Shown in pieces: positions 39,201-44,480 of a stretch of 64,000 nt of DNA. Below the pieces are notes generated by a model that saw only the letters and a program-made list of their open reading frames with translations, was not told the origin of the DNA and did no database searches. The stretch covers positions 5,602,501 to 5,666,500 of the forward strand of contig CM034388.1 in the NCBI GenBank assembly GCA_019925095.2. The letters run 5' to 3'. The DNA is from Dendrolimus kikuchii. Its lineage: Eukaryota; Arthropoda; Insecta; Lepidoptera; Lasiocampidae. Every line of letters starts with the position of its first letter. Within the stretch, counting starts at the first letter, position 1. The translations under genes were made by a program, and so were the position numbers.

Positions 39201-40711
39201 TTGAACTAAATAGTAAACATGTCAATTAATAAAAACATAAAAGTTAAGAATACTCAAGATACGAACCATTGATGTTGATAGCGGAAAACAAGATGTTTAT
39301 GTAATTGTAATTTCTATGTTGGATTACAGAAAATTGTATAATTTTACTACAATAACATAAAAAACAATATAAGATTTTAGAAAGATATTTCGTTATGGTT
39401 CGTCCAATTTCAGATTGGACTCAAAATGGGCATTGTCCTTTATGTTTGCTTGTAGGCAAACTGGCAGGCGATACTGATAATAAGTGTTTACCGTCGCCCA
39501 TGAACATTAGCAGCGCCAAGGAATTCGATGCGTTGTATGTCGTTAGGACTTTTTATCTTTTTAGACCCTTCTCAAAGAGTTCCATACTGTAGCTCTCTGA
39601 GAAAACCTCCGAGTACAGTTAATGCCACATTGTAGGATTTCGAAATTAATATTTAGGACCTTATCTTGTTTCTTCTATAAAATTAAATGGCTTTGTGCGA
39701 TTGGTGTATGTAGAGTGTGAAATATTCACGAATATTCAAGTTTTGAAATAATTTCAAATGACCTTCAAGTTTCCACTAAAAACCTCTGTTTGTGTGTGTG
39801 TGTGCACTAAAGTTACTAATCAGTCTCGAAATAAATATATTATATGTGTTGTTAAAATATACTTTGTGTTTTGTGTGTTTGTATGTATGTGTTTAAGATA
39901 TTAAATTTATGAATCCTAAAATACATATATTCTTCCTCTTTAAAGGCAATAGTGTTAAAAATATGTGTGTTAACTTCTGTATGTCTCTGTGTTTATCAAA
40001 ACACTAATCGCTAAACTACTGAACACCTGACCGTTATTTCTAGGTATCAGGATTGACAAGTGCCTTCGTAGATAACATTCCACTTACCACCATGATGGTG
40101 AGAGTCGTCACATCTCTGGGATCAAACCCAGACCTCAACTTACCGATGACGCCACTCATCTGGGCGTTGTCTTTTGGGGCCTGTTTGGGAGGTAAGAATG
40201 TTTAACACCATTATCTGTGTCATAACAACGACGATATCTTAAAAGTTGTCAATATTTTACCAATACATATTTTATTAAAATAGACAGTGGAACATTATCC
40301 TTCAGATTCCCGCCAAAACCTCGTAAACTACATTATTTTTTATTTGCTACAACAAGCAAAGGAACTAAGACCATACAGCCTTCTTTGATGTAATGAGTCT
40401 TCAGTAGTAGCTCAAATTGTAGGTAGCCATGAGCTCAGGCGTCTACCTGATTGCCTGCTTCGCAATAAAAAAAAACGTATATGTAGTAAGTAGTACAGAA
40501 CTGCGAATTAAAATGATGGTTATTTGTTTCAGGCAACGGTACATTGATAGGCGCAAGCGCGAACGTCGTATGCGCAGGAGTGGCCGAACAACACGGTTAC
40601 AAATTCACCTTCGTGCAATTCTTTAAAATAGGCTTTCCCATCATGATTGGACATTTGGTTGTCGCCTCTGGATATTTGTTATTATGTCATTGTGTTTTTA
40701 GTTGGCATTAG
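7455..40711 (+). CDS. Oca2: Gene A: P protein (OCA2 family) homologue, 16 coding exons
   Basis: Joining 16 exons (listed separately) gives 819 residues with every splice phase consistent and a TAG stop at 40709-40711. Seen: a soluble N-terminus (residues 1-140), a first membrane span near 145-165, a large loop, a second span near 308-328, then a multi-span permease domain to the end. Motifs include [17 protein letters not shown] (~420-436), [44 protein letters not shown] and [18 protein letters not shown]. Known of the family: OCA2 P protein is an integral membrane transporter of melanosomes/lysosome-related organelles that affects organelle pH and pigmentation, and it belongs to the ArsB/NhaD permease superfamily. 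Inferred: a pigment-granule role in this insect. The start is the ATG at 7455; the upstream TTG at 7446 is not needed, and gene B starts at the equivalent ATG. Both halves of the permease repeat are intact, so the gene looks functional. No promoter was recognised, and 5' UTR exons may exist upstream. Confidence 0.95.
7778..8647 (+). mobile_element. Non-autonomous Helitron-like element, family D copy 1
   Basis: Starts TCTATAATATTA and ends gtgggcatatccCTAG before T. The internal block 'gatttcgatgcggttttcact...cttagacttaaaatctgcgct' is shared with four other copies. No terminal inverted repeats. Intron 1 of gene A. Confidence 0.7.
9310..9660 (+). mobile_element. R1-like LINE C-terminal coding end
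   Basis: The peptide [19 protein letters not shown], then an Arg-rich stretch to a stop at 9526-9528, resembles the end of R1-like ORF2 proteins, like the copy ending near 3422. GC-rich 3' UTR follows. It is in intron 1 of gene A. Confidence 0.5.
11145..11872 (+). mobile_element. Helitron-like family D copy 2, split by a retroposon
   Basis: Starts TCTATAATATTATAAA after an A and ends gcgggcatgtccCTAG before T, as Helitrons do at A|T targets. It is interrupted at 11570-11770 by a family-B retroposon with a 5-base duplication AACGA on each side (11565-11569 and 11771-11775). Confidence 0.78.
11570..11770 (-). mobile_element. SINE-like retroposon family B, copy 2, inserted into Helitron-like copy
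   Basis: 5'-truncated copy with its A-tail at 11570-11577 on the reverse strand, flanked by AACGA duplications. It breaks the family D element at 11145-11872. Confidence 0.75.
12126..12409 (+). mobile_element. LINE 3' end, TATG-tail family, copy 2
   Basis: Starts within the [11 protein letters not shown] peptide, runs to AYPARELA and ends in a (TATG/TGTA)n tail. More severely 5'-truncated than copy 1. In intron 1 of gene A. Confidence 0.8.
12468..13122 (+). repeat. Long interspersed repeat (family F), near-complete copy
   Basis: Starts 'actagagtttatcccgcggc' and ends 'ttactttcgcatttataata'; contains several diverged 'cccggga(t/a)...aaatcggtccagtagttttt' units. The reverse-complement partial copy at 20-340 and the fragment at 48518-48625 share these ends. 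Intron 1 of gene A. Confidence 0.55.
13806..13974 (+). CDS. Oca2: Gene A exon 2 (residues 67-123)
   Basis: The acceptor tttag precedes 13806, and GT of the donor gtaagt is at 13975. Phase 1 in and phase 2 out. It encodes a hydrophilic, low-complexity segment containing [10 protein letters not shown], a ten-residue match to gene B exon 2. Probably cytosolic and disordered. Confidence 0.9.
14010..14239. mobile_element. MITE-like element, about 230 bases
   Basis: Left gaggccattcataaattacg and the complement of the right end gaggaaccattcacaaatca match as inverted repeats; both continue with cgt(c/g)acac-like sequence. It begins about 35 bases after exon 2 of gene A. Confidence 0.6.
14240..14400 (+). 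mobile_element. tRNA-derived SINE S1 copy
   Basis: Head 'ctcggtggttaacgtgctcgc' with box B ggattcgaatcc (about 14270), then 'tgcgccccttag...ctgacc' as in the 46455 copy. Directly abuts the MITE at 14010-14239. Intron 2 of gene A. Confidence 0.6.
14834..15008 (+). other. Possible alternative exon or decayed exon copy in intron 2 of gene A
   Basis: The frame is open, and a donor-like gtatgt at 15009 would leave phase 2, as exon 2 does. An AG at 14832-14833 would give phase 1 in, so the segment (175 bases) could replace exon 2 without a frame change. The peptide is Asn/Ser-rich ([19 protein letters not shown]). The polypyrimidine tract is poor and [10 protein letters not shown] is absent, so it may be chance or a dead exon. 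Confidence 0.2.
15090..15712 (+). mobile_element. Unclassified GC-rich retroposon, copy 1
   Basis: A non-coding block from 'ggccataaaaatggcccgga' to 'aagccccgctgcgggattat' with an (ATT)n tail, suggesting a LINE 3' region. Its reverse-complement partner is 34960-35880. It ends about 130 bases before micro-exon 3. Confidence 0.55.
15842..15878 (+). CDS. Oca2: Gene A micro-exon 3 (37 bases, residues 123-135)
   Basis: A 37-base exon between a T-rich acceptor (ttttttcag) and the donor gtaaag. Phase 2 in, phase 0 out. It encodes [13 protein letters not shown], counting the split first codon. Gene B has a 37-base exon at the same position with the same phases, which is strong support for so short an exon. 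Confidence 0.85.
15965..16120 (+). mobile_element. Short LINE 3' terminus
   Basis: Shares the 'gtgctagtgccacgcc...cggtttgtcctcaggcgga' region with 61200-61300 and also ends in an A-run (16111-16117). It is in intron 3 of gene A, 87 bases after micro-exon 3. Confidence 0.4.
16308..16826 (+). mobile_element. Helitron-like family D copy 3
   Basis: Starts TCTATAATAATATGAAA after A. The same core includes 'aacctgggaatcccgcggga'. The end is mutated to CCTATT. Uninterrupted, so it serves as the reference for the split copy at 11145-11872. Intron 3 of gene A. Confidence 0.7.
16976..17215 (-). mobile_element. SINE-like retroposon family B, copy 3
   Basis: A-tail complement at 16976-16995, body to the 'ccctaccacctgg' block, 5' end missing. 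Intron 3 of gene A. Confidence 0.65.
17489..17993 (+). mobile_element. Palindrome-rich element (family P), copy 2
   Basis: Reverse-complement orientation of 5048-5541 with the same modules in the same order; the 22-base palindrome has one base changed (ttacaactcactagtgagtt). Intron 3 of gene A, about 260 bases before exon 4. Confidence 0.7.
18258..18393 (+). CDS. Oca2: Gene A exon 4: first transmembrane span
   Basis: The acceptor ctaacag is followed directly by ATG GCT CGT, and the donor gtaagt is at 18394. The peptide has basic residues (MARTRNYIK) before a hydrophobic span ([18 protein letters not shown]), then a polar segment with an N-glycosylation sequon (NSS). In P protein this is the first membrane span, with the following loop on the luminal side. 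Confidence 0.92.
18430..18640 (+). repeat. Interspersed repeat (family I)
   Basis: 'cgattttgacgaaaactaaa...aaatcaattac...gtcagg.atcgaatcg.ctgatt' is shared with 32450-32640 and more loosely with 10100-10260. Two of the copies start 40-100 bases after exon donors (exons 4 and 10). Confidence 0.5.
18792..19110 (-). mobile_element. SINE-like retroposon family B, copy 4
   Basis: Full-length reverse copy from the T-run at 18792 to ctgcacggataat at 19110. Intron 4 of gene A, ending about 165 bases before exon 5. Confidence 0.65.
19171..19218. repeat. (TA)n microsatellite
   Basis: About 48 bases of TA, 56 bases before exon 5 of gene A. Length variation here could affect splicing, but nothing shows that it does. 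Confidence 0.95.
19275..19465 (+). CDS. Oca2: Gene A exon 5: luminal loop, part 1
   Basis: Acceptor ttacag, donor gtagga at 19466. Phase 1 in, phase 0 out. It encodes about 64 residues, including [12 protein letters not shown] and MEIWLERWL. This polar region lies between spans 1 and 2, matching the large first loop of P proteins. Confidence 0.88.
19868..20110 (-). repeat. Repeat, partner of 55925-56140
   Basis: The complement of the 55925-56140 block: 'ccattcaacggagttcttgt', 'ggccacatttgactata' and 'gcacagcacaacgtctcctt' all match. A weaker piece is at 40290-40440. Confidence 0.6.
20798..20935 (+). repeat. Minisatellite, 16/26-base composite unit
   Basis: About six repeats of 'cgtttttccacttgtc', some extended by 'cgttgcgatt'. 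Intron 5 of gene A. The open frame across it is a by-product. Confidence 0.8.
21442..21563. repeat. Inverted repeat, left arm, flanking exon 6
   Basis: The complement of 22845-22980. The first 43 bases (from gttacaactcaggtcccgac) are identical to the partner; the inner part is about 80% similar and ends tcttcttttgtttact. Confidence 0.85.
21600..21960 (+). repeat. Possible solo LTR
   Basis: Contains a TATA-like box (gcagtataaaacg, about 21692), an AATAAA signal (about 21900), and an end rich in 'cgagtctcgcgactcgtaat'. Its second half (from acggactttgcgcg) recurs at 28543-28690. The exact 5' boundary is not seen. Intron 5 of gene A, just before exon 6. Confidence 0.4.
22014..22268 (+). CDS. 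Oca2: Gene A exon 6: luminal loop, part 2, and second span
   Basis: Acceptor ttcag, donor gtaaga at 22269; 85 whole codons. A beta-rich loop ([19 protein letters not shown]) with a sequon (NQT) leads into the hydrophobic span [19 protein letters not shown]. An inverted repeat pair flanks this exon (21442-21563 and 22845-22980). Confidence 0.93.
22845..22980. repeat. Inverted repeat, right arm, flanking exon 6
   Basis: The partner of 21442-21563, 577 bases after the end of exon 6. Probably two copies of one short repeat in opposite orientation. Confidence 0.85.
23441..23700 (+). mobile_element. SINE-like retroposon family B, copy 5
   Basis: Forward copy from 'gtgcagaaacggagaaaaaa' to the 'tctgcttaactc' end; the tail is lost and the body slightly deleted. 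Intron 6 of gene A. Confidence 0.6.
23819..23939 (-). mobile_element. LINE 3' end, TATG-tail family, copy 3
   Basis: Only the last 120 bases ([16 protein letters not shown]...AYPA) remain, in reverse orientation, starting with the (CATA)n complement of the tail. In intron 6 of gene A. Confidence 0.75.
24006..24340 (+). mobile_element. RTE-like LINE 3' fragment
   Basis: The + strand encodes [20 protein letters not shown] and [18 protein letters not shown], then with frame breaks a [13 protein letters not shown] and VQQWTTV end. The Y-G/S-AETW...RAMERxMLGVS pattern is typical of lepidopteran endonuclease-reverse transcriptases. The R1-like copy at 24357 is inserted at its end. Confidence 0.7.
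24357..24853 (+). mobile_element. 3' UTR-only copy of the same R1-like LINE, with 16-bp target-site duplication
   Basis: The sequence from 24357 to the A-run at 24843-24853 is the reverse complement of the 3' UTR at 50457-50960. It is bounded by perfect 16-base repeats ATTGTACTGTAGTGTC (24341-24356 and 24854-24869). The copy contains no coding sequence of its own: it is a severely 5'-truncated retrotransposition product inserted just after an RTE-like LINE fragment. Confidence 0.88.
25128..25487. mobile_element. MITE family M1, copy 2
   Basis: Left end GGGGCCCAATTCTGCT, right end agcagaattgggcctc. Internal blocks (cgatatcgccgcg; gaatattgaaag) match the 2145 copy in opposite orientation. Intron 6 of gene A. 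Confidence 0.7.
25755..25890 (-). mobile_element. CR1-like LINE 3' tail, reverse copy
   Basis: Complement of the 43640-43790 family: (GATA)-type start, 'acactttattgtacacc', then 'ggcggtcttatcgct'. Intron 6 of gene A. Confidence 0.6.
26084..26157 (+). pseudogene. THAP-like N-terminal fragment (decayed)
   Basis: The ATG at 26084 gives [14 protein letters not shown]...CQGVTFH, followed by a donor-like gtaagt at 26158. THAP zinc fingers in insects often start MPSC...C and continue GxxFHxFP. Here the first two zinc-ligand cysteines appear to be Tyr and Leu, so the finger would not fold. It lies in intron 6 of gene A. Confidence 0.4.
26353..26556 (+). pseudogene. THAP-like C-terminal fragment (decayed)
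   Basis: An open frame of 67 residues includes [20 protein letters not shown] and KTGRVNLL. It carries the C-x2-H pair and the F that follow W-x-P in THAP domains. The preceding exon-like piece (26084-26157) supplies the start. THAP domains occur in P-element-type transposases and in host DNA-binding proteins; which one this came from is not resolvable here. Confidence 0.45.
26930..27133 (+). CDS. Oca2: Gene A exon 7: start of the permease domain
   Basis: Acceptor ttttccag, donor gtatgc at 27134; 68 whole codons. It contains [12 protein letters not shown], then [18 protein letters not shown] and [19 protein letters not shown]. The order and sequence closely follow the RPSL...WIDFETLALLFGMM...ETGFFDY stretch of vertebrate P protein. 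Confidence 0.96.
27380..27530. repeat. Imperfect palindrome, MITE-like
   Basis: 'aagtgaaagacctatttaggca' pairs imperfectly with 'tgcctaagtaggtcactttcac' around a short 'cgccctcgctacgctcgtgcg' centre. Intron 7 of gene A. Confidence 0.5.
27744..27859 (+). CDS. Oca2: Gene A exon 8: FLDNVTT motif
   Basis: Acceptor tttccag, donor gtaaga at 27860; ends in phase 2. It encodes [20 protein letters not shown] followed by [14 protein letters not shown]. The D-N-V-T-T signature is a hallmark of the first permease half in the P protein/ArsB/NhaD superfamily. Confidence 0.97.
28450..28695 (+). repeat. Possible partial LTR, same family
   Basis: Shares 'acggactttgcgcg', 'cgtgtttgtacttctaataa' and the following polyadenylation-like region with 21780-21950. 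Intron 8 of gene A. Confidence 0.4.
29164..29302 (+). CDS. Oca2: Gene A exon 9: GDPPN motif
   Basis: Acceptor tttacag, donor gtgagt at 29303. Phase 2 in, phase 0 out. It encodes [13 protein letters not shown], then [20 protein letters not shown]. The GG-A-T-x-x-GDPPN motif is the discontinuous-helix region of the family, and no key residue is missing. Confidence 0.97.
29330..29690 (-). mobile_element. LINE C-terminal fragment
   Basis: The reverse frame reads [20 protein letters not shown] and [11 protein letters not shown], a common C-terminal pattern of insect LINEs. A related block occurs at 39565-39615. It starts about 30 bases after exon 9 of gene A. Confidence 0.5.
30157..30200. repeat. 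(TA)n microsatellite
   Basis: About 44 bases of TA in intron 9 of gene A, next to a LINE tail. Confidence 0.95.
30207..30757 (-). mobile_element. Second copy of the (CA)n-containing LINE
   Basis: The reverse strand encodes [20 protein letters not shown] and [19 protein letters not shown], matching 56132-56416. A (TG)n tract (30387-30428) sits in the same position after the stop. In intron 9 of gene A. Confidence 0.65.
30387..30428. repeat. (TG)n microsatellite
   Basis: About 40 bases of TG/GCGT, at the same place in the reverse LINE copy as the CA tract at 56430. Confidence 0.9.
31204..32198 (+). mobile_element. Palindrome-rich element (family P), copy 3, left-left-right-right arrangement
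   Basis: 31204-31511 is the left 310 bases, 31512-32010 a complete copy, and 32011-32198 the right 190 bases again. Junctions are clean. The final base is 12 bases before exon 10 of gene A (32211), so the element borders the branch point/acceptor zone. Confidence 0.75.
32211..32346 (+). CDS. Oca2: Gene A exon 10: membrane span and loop entry
   Basis: Acceptor aatttcag, donor gtaagt at 32347. Phase 0 in, phase 1 out. It encodes [19 protein letters not shown], then a basic loop ending LNEPRDIL. The end of a palindromic repeat element lies about 12 bases upstream of this exon. Confidence 0.94.
32450..32640 (+). repeat. Interspersed repeat (family I), copy 2
   Basis: Same blocks and orientation as 18430-18640; about 100 bases after exon 10. 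Confidence 0.5.
33198..33509 (+). mobile_element. SINE-like retroposon family B, copy 6
   Basis: Full-length forward copy ending in an A-run at 33500-33509. Intron 10 of gene A. Confidence 0.65.
33591..33976. mobile_element. MITE with about 22-bp terminal inverted repeats
   Basis: Left TGGCCGGTTCCTATATCTTG, right gagatatgggaaccggcca: near-perfect inverted ends, 386 bases apart. Related partial copies at 6343-6470 and 22985-23100 carry the same ends. Intron 10 of gene A. Confidence 0.7.
34139..34341 (+). CDS. Oca2: Gene A exon 11: central cytosolic loop
   Basis: Acceptor gcttcag, donor gtaaga at 34342. Phase 1 in, phase 0 out. It encodes [12 protein letters not shown] followed by a charged, helical, possibly coiled-coil stretch ([19 protein letters not shown]). 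This corresponds to the large loop between the two permease halves of P protein. Confidence 0.94.
34497..34740 (-). mobile_element. R1-like LINE C-terminal/3' fragment
   Basis: The reverse strand of 34520-34570 encodes a [17 protein letters not shown] stretch, as in the other R1-like ends of this window. Flanking sequence is GC-rich and unlike the host intron. It lies in intron 11 of gene A. Confidence 0.4.
34960..35880 (-). mobile_element. Unclassified GC-rich retroposon, copy 2, split by family B copy 7
   Basis: Inverse of 15090-15712, with the (ATT)-like tail near 34945-34965. The retroposon at 35377-35696 splits it. Intron 11 of gene A. Confidence 0.55.
35377..35696 (+). mobile_element. 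SINE-like retroposon family B, copy 7, nested
   Basis: Full-length forward copy (attatccgtgcaggaacgg ... ctcctgcaataaaaa) that interrupts the longer repeat at 34960-35880, whose two halves are contiguous in its partner at 15090-15712. Confidence 0.7.
36112..36205 (+). CDS. Oca2: Gene A exon 12: transmembrane span
   Basis: Acceptor ttttcag, donor gtaagt at 36206. Phase 0 in, phase 1 out. It encodes [15 protein letters not shown], then the hydrophobic [16 protein letters not shown]. This matches the span that opens the second permease half. Confidence 0.93.
36261..36499 (+). mobile_element. SINE-like retroposon family B, copy 8, with internal foldback
   Basis: Forward copy with a shortened middle. 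Positions 36374-36391 and 36397-36414 are inverted copies (18 bases, one mismatch, 5-base loop), which the other copies lack. Intron 12 of gene A. Confidence 0.65.
36547..37066 (+). mobile_element. Helitron-like family D copy 4
   Basis: Starts TCTATAATAATATAAA after A and ends gcgggaatatcCTAG before T. Core blocks are as in the other copies. Intron 12 of gene A, about 200 bases before exon 13. Confidence 0.72.
37274..37416 (+). CDS. Oca2: Gene A exon 13: HRVEW motif
   Basis: Acceptor ctccag, donor gtatat at 37417. Phase 1 in, phase 0 out. It encodes [18 protein letters not shown] and [19 protein letters not shown]. This is almost identical in pattern to the vertebrate LGWIAILGAIWLLILAD...[19 protein letters not shown] region. 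Confidence 0.97.
38177..38287 (+). CDS. Oca2: Gene A exon 14
   Basis: Acceptor ttccag, donor gtaagt at 38288; 37 whole codons. It encodes [19 protein letters not shown], then [11 protein letters not shown]. It fits the amphipathic loop and span before the second DN motif. Confidence 0.94.
38299..38400 (+). repeat. Family E repeat fragment
   Basis: 'tttattgcgaagctggtaac...gttactatcgcctatagacg...aacactag'. Other fragments: 8797-8895, 20757-20787, 39453-39545 and 49314-49480. It begins about 11 bases after the end of exon 14 of gene A. Confidence 0.5.
40044..40191 (+). CDS. Oca2: Gene A exon 15: VDNIP motif
   Basis: Acceptor ttctag, donor gtaaga at 40192. Phase 0 in, phase 1 out. It encodes [19 protein letters not shown], then [13 protein letters not shown]. 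The D-N-I-P motif is the second-half counterpart of FLDNVTT in exon 8. Confidence 0.96.
40533..40711 (+). CDS. Oca2: Gene A exon 16: last coding exon and stop
   Basis: The acceptor tttcag precedes 40533 (phase 1). With the last G of exon 15 it encodes [20 protein letters not shown], then a final hydrophobic span ([13 protein letters not shown]) and ends SWH followed by TAG at 40709-40711. Confidence 0.96.
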
Positions 40712-40753
40712 GTATGGCATATAGGGTAGGTTGGATGACGTTAAGACTCTAAG

Positions 40754-41158
40754 AGTCCGTTCAAGCTAGCGCAGAGTCGAAACGCGTCCAATCGTCAATC
40801 TAAAACTAGACTTACCAATTCACCCGCGCAATCGCAATTCACGCGAATTCGCGCGCGTTCTATAGAATACCCGCGTCTGCGAGCGACCAACGCTGTTTAG
40901 TGCGCGCGTTCGCACGAACTCAAGCGCCTACTACGTGAAACAACGCGCGCGTCGTCAGTCGGAATATGACCTGCGTCGGAGTTGATAACTGCTGATCTAC
41001 GAGCAGCATATTATCATATATACGAATACGGACGAGAAATTAATTTACTTCGTCCACAGCTATGAATTCCCTTGCCTATATGTTGAACGCCCGCGAATTT
41101 CGTGCTTTTTTGCCTTAATTGTGAAAAAGTTGACACATTAATACGCATTGAACGGACT
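40754..41158. mobile_element. MITE in the 3' flank/UTR of gene A
   Basis: Perfect 11-base inverted ends AGTCCGTTCAA (40754-40764) and TTGAACGGACT (41148-41158). The interior is unusually CpG-rich (40800-40990: gcgcgcg, acgcgaattcgcgcgcg), unlike neighbouring AT-rich DNA. It starts 43 bases after the stop codon. Confidence 0.65.
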
Positions 41159-41284
41159 TTAAAATAAAATTGAAAAGTCAGTGAATTGTAAACCGCTATA
41201 TGCCTAACCATAAATTACTGTTTTTAGAATTTTGACTATAACTGTATACGAAAGTTTTGTTTCGTATAGGTTCCAAAATGGCTT

Positions 41285-41300
41285 AATAAATTTCAATAAA
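41285..41300 (+). terminator. Candidate polyadenylation signals for gene A
   Basis: Two AATAAA hexamers (41285-41290 and 41295-41300) lie about 570-590 bases after the stop codon, just beyond a MITE. They are the first well-formed pair seen downstream. No transcript evidence is available here. Confidence 0.3.
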
Positions 41301-41624
41301 AAATTAATTGATAAACGCTAATTGATATTGAATTAAAACGGTAATTTTATCGCTATCGAAATTACGGGTAGTCTCAAATAAGTCACATATCTTCTGTAAT
41401 ATGCACAGTATTTATTGATAGTTTGAAGATTTCTTTAAGAATTTCTTCACAGGCTTAGCCTATTTGTAAACTATATTGTATTATTTGGAAAATGGTGTTA
41501 CTTGAATGAATTTGTGTTTTTTTTTAATTTACGATATATGTAAAGAGTAAGATGTGCGAACTGCGCGATCGAAGCGAGCGTTCCGTTATCAAAACTAGCT
41601 AATTAATGCAGATGTTTTGTATAT

Positions 41625-42290
41625 AAGGGGCCATCCACTAATTACGTCACACTCTCATGACTTTTTGAACCCTCCGCCGTCCTTGTCACAATCGTGAGAC
41701 TGCTCCCTCCCTAATGTGACATGACATATTTTGCAACTTTACATAAAGAAATTATTAAATTAAAACAGCAGTCCCGTAATTAGTTTTCCTCTGCATTCAG
41801 TTTAGGACAAATTTGTATGTTGTGACACTCGCGGTCACGCTCTCGCGACGCAACGACGTGTGTTTGGAACAAATTTGTGGTTGAATTTAAACGAAATGAT
41901 TTATTGTTGTTGTCTCACTCTGTTTATATATAATTTGTATGAAATAGGTATATACTCTTGGGTATATATATATGATTAAACGTTATAATTCAGTCATGTG
42001 ACTTTGGACTCTAAAGCTGGAACCAGGTCTTTATTATGAGACAGAAACAATAGTTTTATCGGGCATATAGGGGTTAAGTTATTTATTAATAATTTAAGCA
42101 CTATTTGATCATACAGATGGAGTTGGAAATATTTTGAAGATTTTCGTTAATAGTTCAAATTTCGTGTTTTAAAGCTTTTGTGCTTAAAATATGACATCGC
42201 GAAATTTAGGACCCTGCCATCCCTTGTCACACCATGTCACACTTCGTCAATCTCCCCCTTAACGTATGACATAATTGATGGGTAGCCCTT
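41625..42290. mobile_element. MITE-like element with imperfect inverted ends
   Basis: Left aaggggccatccactaatta (then cgtcac), right end complement aagggctacccatcaattat (then gtcata). Similar left ends occur at 14010 and 27303. About 665 bases. Confidence 0.5.
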
Positions 42291-42295
42291 AATGA

Positions 42296-42480
42296 CTACG
42301 TTCCACTAGTGGCTCAGAACGACCACGTTCACGACCGCGATTTTTTCCATTCCACTTGCTTGCAGGCGTTATAATCATAAACTCTAGTGGAACGGTTATT
42401 TGACCCACCTCTTGACATGGGTCGTTGTGAGCGTTGCGTGATCAAAAATTATGGCGTGAGCTACTAAAGGAACGCGCTGA
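42296..42480 (+). repeat. Repeat, partner of 55625-55905
   Basis: Same block as above; directly follows the MITE-like element ending at 42290. Confidence 0.6.
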
Positions 42481-43639
42481 ATATATTTTTTTTTCGTAAG
42501 TGTTGTATTTAAACATACCACATTAATATTACAATGTAATCTAAAAAGACTAATAAGTATTTTAAATATAACCTAAATTAACTAAAAGTATTCTAGTAAG
42601 AAAGTATCCATTAGCACTTTTCTTATAGTCTCTATTAAGGGGAGGACACTTTGTTCATGTGTTCTTTAATAAGTTAGCACAGGACACTACACTTTAGTTT
42701 TGTTTATAGCACTAGTTCAAACGGTTTTGAGGTTTGAGGAACGCGCTGAATGATAAAAATTGTTATAAATAACTCTGTGATGAAAGAGGCTGCTTAACTT
42801 AGTGCTTGTGTGGAACAAATTATGTTTAAATAGTCTATGAGACTTTGATACGCTATAAATATATTGTAAAGTAAATGGAGCTTAATCGAGTCTTTAGGTG
42901 ATCATTGGGTTGGTGTCTACTTCGGACAACGGATCACTATGGCAATTCACCGAAGCAAAGTTGCCAGGGTGCTGTGCACCTTACCCATACAAGATCGAGT
43001 CCTAGGCCCAATATTCTAATTGTAGTCTTAAGGGATTATACGTAGATAGAATACGGAAGTGATATAATATGTAAGAATACTAGAAACGACAATCCCCCAA
43101 GTAATTATTTAAAACATATTTGTTTTCTACATCAGTTGACAATTGACAAAGCTCTTTTCAATATTATATTTAAACGAAATCAATAAGGTTCAATGGATAT
43201 TACGTGCGTAATTTCTATATATTAATACGTAAAGGAAAAACACAGCAAAAACTTTGTACCCCTTTTTACGAAAATTGCGCGGACAGAGGAGTAGGAAATA
43301 GTTTATATAGAGAAGGAGTGCAGAATGCAATATTTTTTTTAATTATGAATAAAAAATACATTAATTCAATAAAAAAAAACATTACACACACTACCATATA
43401 TTTGACACACACACGCATATATACTCTTTTGTTTATTGTTAAAGTCAAATTAAGAGCCTTAGTAGCCTTGGCGAAATCTGTGATTATAGAATTATAGTCT
43501 TTGACAACAGAACCTTAATGTTCAAACTTCTAATTTAATGTATATAACTTATGTGTATATTTATATATATAGTACAGTTATATATTTATTATTAAAATGT
43601 AAATACTCGTACAATAATTATATGTAAACCACCATCGCC

Positions 43640-43790
43640 ATTCCCAATCAGCAATATCCTTGCCACGGGTTGTCTGGAAGAGATCGCTTTTTAGCGATAA
43701 GACCACTCTTTGTACATAATTAGTATAATACCAGCTCGTAAGTTTTCTGTAATGGTTTAAAATAAAGTGTTATCTATCTATCTTAATTTA
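43640..43790 (+). mobile_element. CR1-like LINE 3' tail with (TATC)n
   Basis: The sequence 'gcgataagaccactctttgta...aataaagtgttatctatc' is a typical lepidopteran LINE 3' end. Reverse copies are at 25755-25890 and 28195-28265, and a + fragment is at 54526-54600. Confidence 0.6.
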
Positions 43791-44366
43791 ATTATTAGGG
43801 TCTAATTTCGACCACGGGCGACTATTAGTTACAATAATTCGATACTGATAAAAAGTAGAACTACGTCCCATTAATAGATGATTCATGCTAGGCCGTGACG
43901 GGAGTAAAGATCGATTTTCATATAACGACCCCAGTATGGAAATTTTATGAGCAGTGAAATTAATACAAGCGTTAACTCAAAAGCGTTACGTTTTTTAAAT
44001 GTATAATTTAAAAAAAGTATAATTTCAAACTTGATCAATGAAATAAGATCTAAAATAATATCCGTCAGTGTAACATACGGTATTTTGAAATTAGATCGTG
44101 TAATCGCCATTACAACCGAAATTAGGTCTTGTAACCGAAATCAGGTCTTATTCGGCCGCATTCGGGCGGTGCCGGCGCGCACGTGCACATATTTGAGACA
44201 AAGTCATTCCCCATTTTTTAAACTGCTACCAGAATATTATCTCACACTATAATAAATATTTAATTTTAATATCTACTTGCATGTAAATTTACTTATTTAC
44301 TTTACTTATTAGTATGTGTTGTGTAATATTTATCTATCTTTCTATATATTTTTTTTGTCTTTCCGT

Positions 44367-44480
44367 CTAATACATATACACAAATAAATCAAACAGTTTC
44401 CTGGCGTGTGAGCAAGTCACATACAGTTGTCCGTGTGAGAACAATGGATTTTCCAAATTTAATCCACGCCCTCTAAATTT
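44367..44480 (-). pseudogene. Helitron Rep/helicase C-terminal relic
   Basis: The reverse strand reads RGRGLNLENPLFSHGQLYVT, then CSHARKLFDLFVYMY and a stop. The FSHGQLYV-x-C-S-R type motif is helicase motif VI of Helitron (Pif1-like) transposases, and here R is changed to H. Upstream sequence does not hold the rest of the helicase in frame. It is a small relic of an autonomous Helitron, useful as a source clue for the short Helitron-like copies in this window. Confidence 0.7.
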
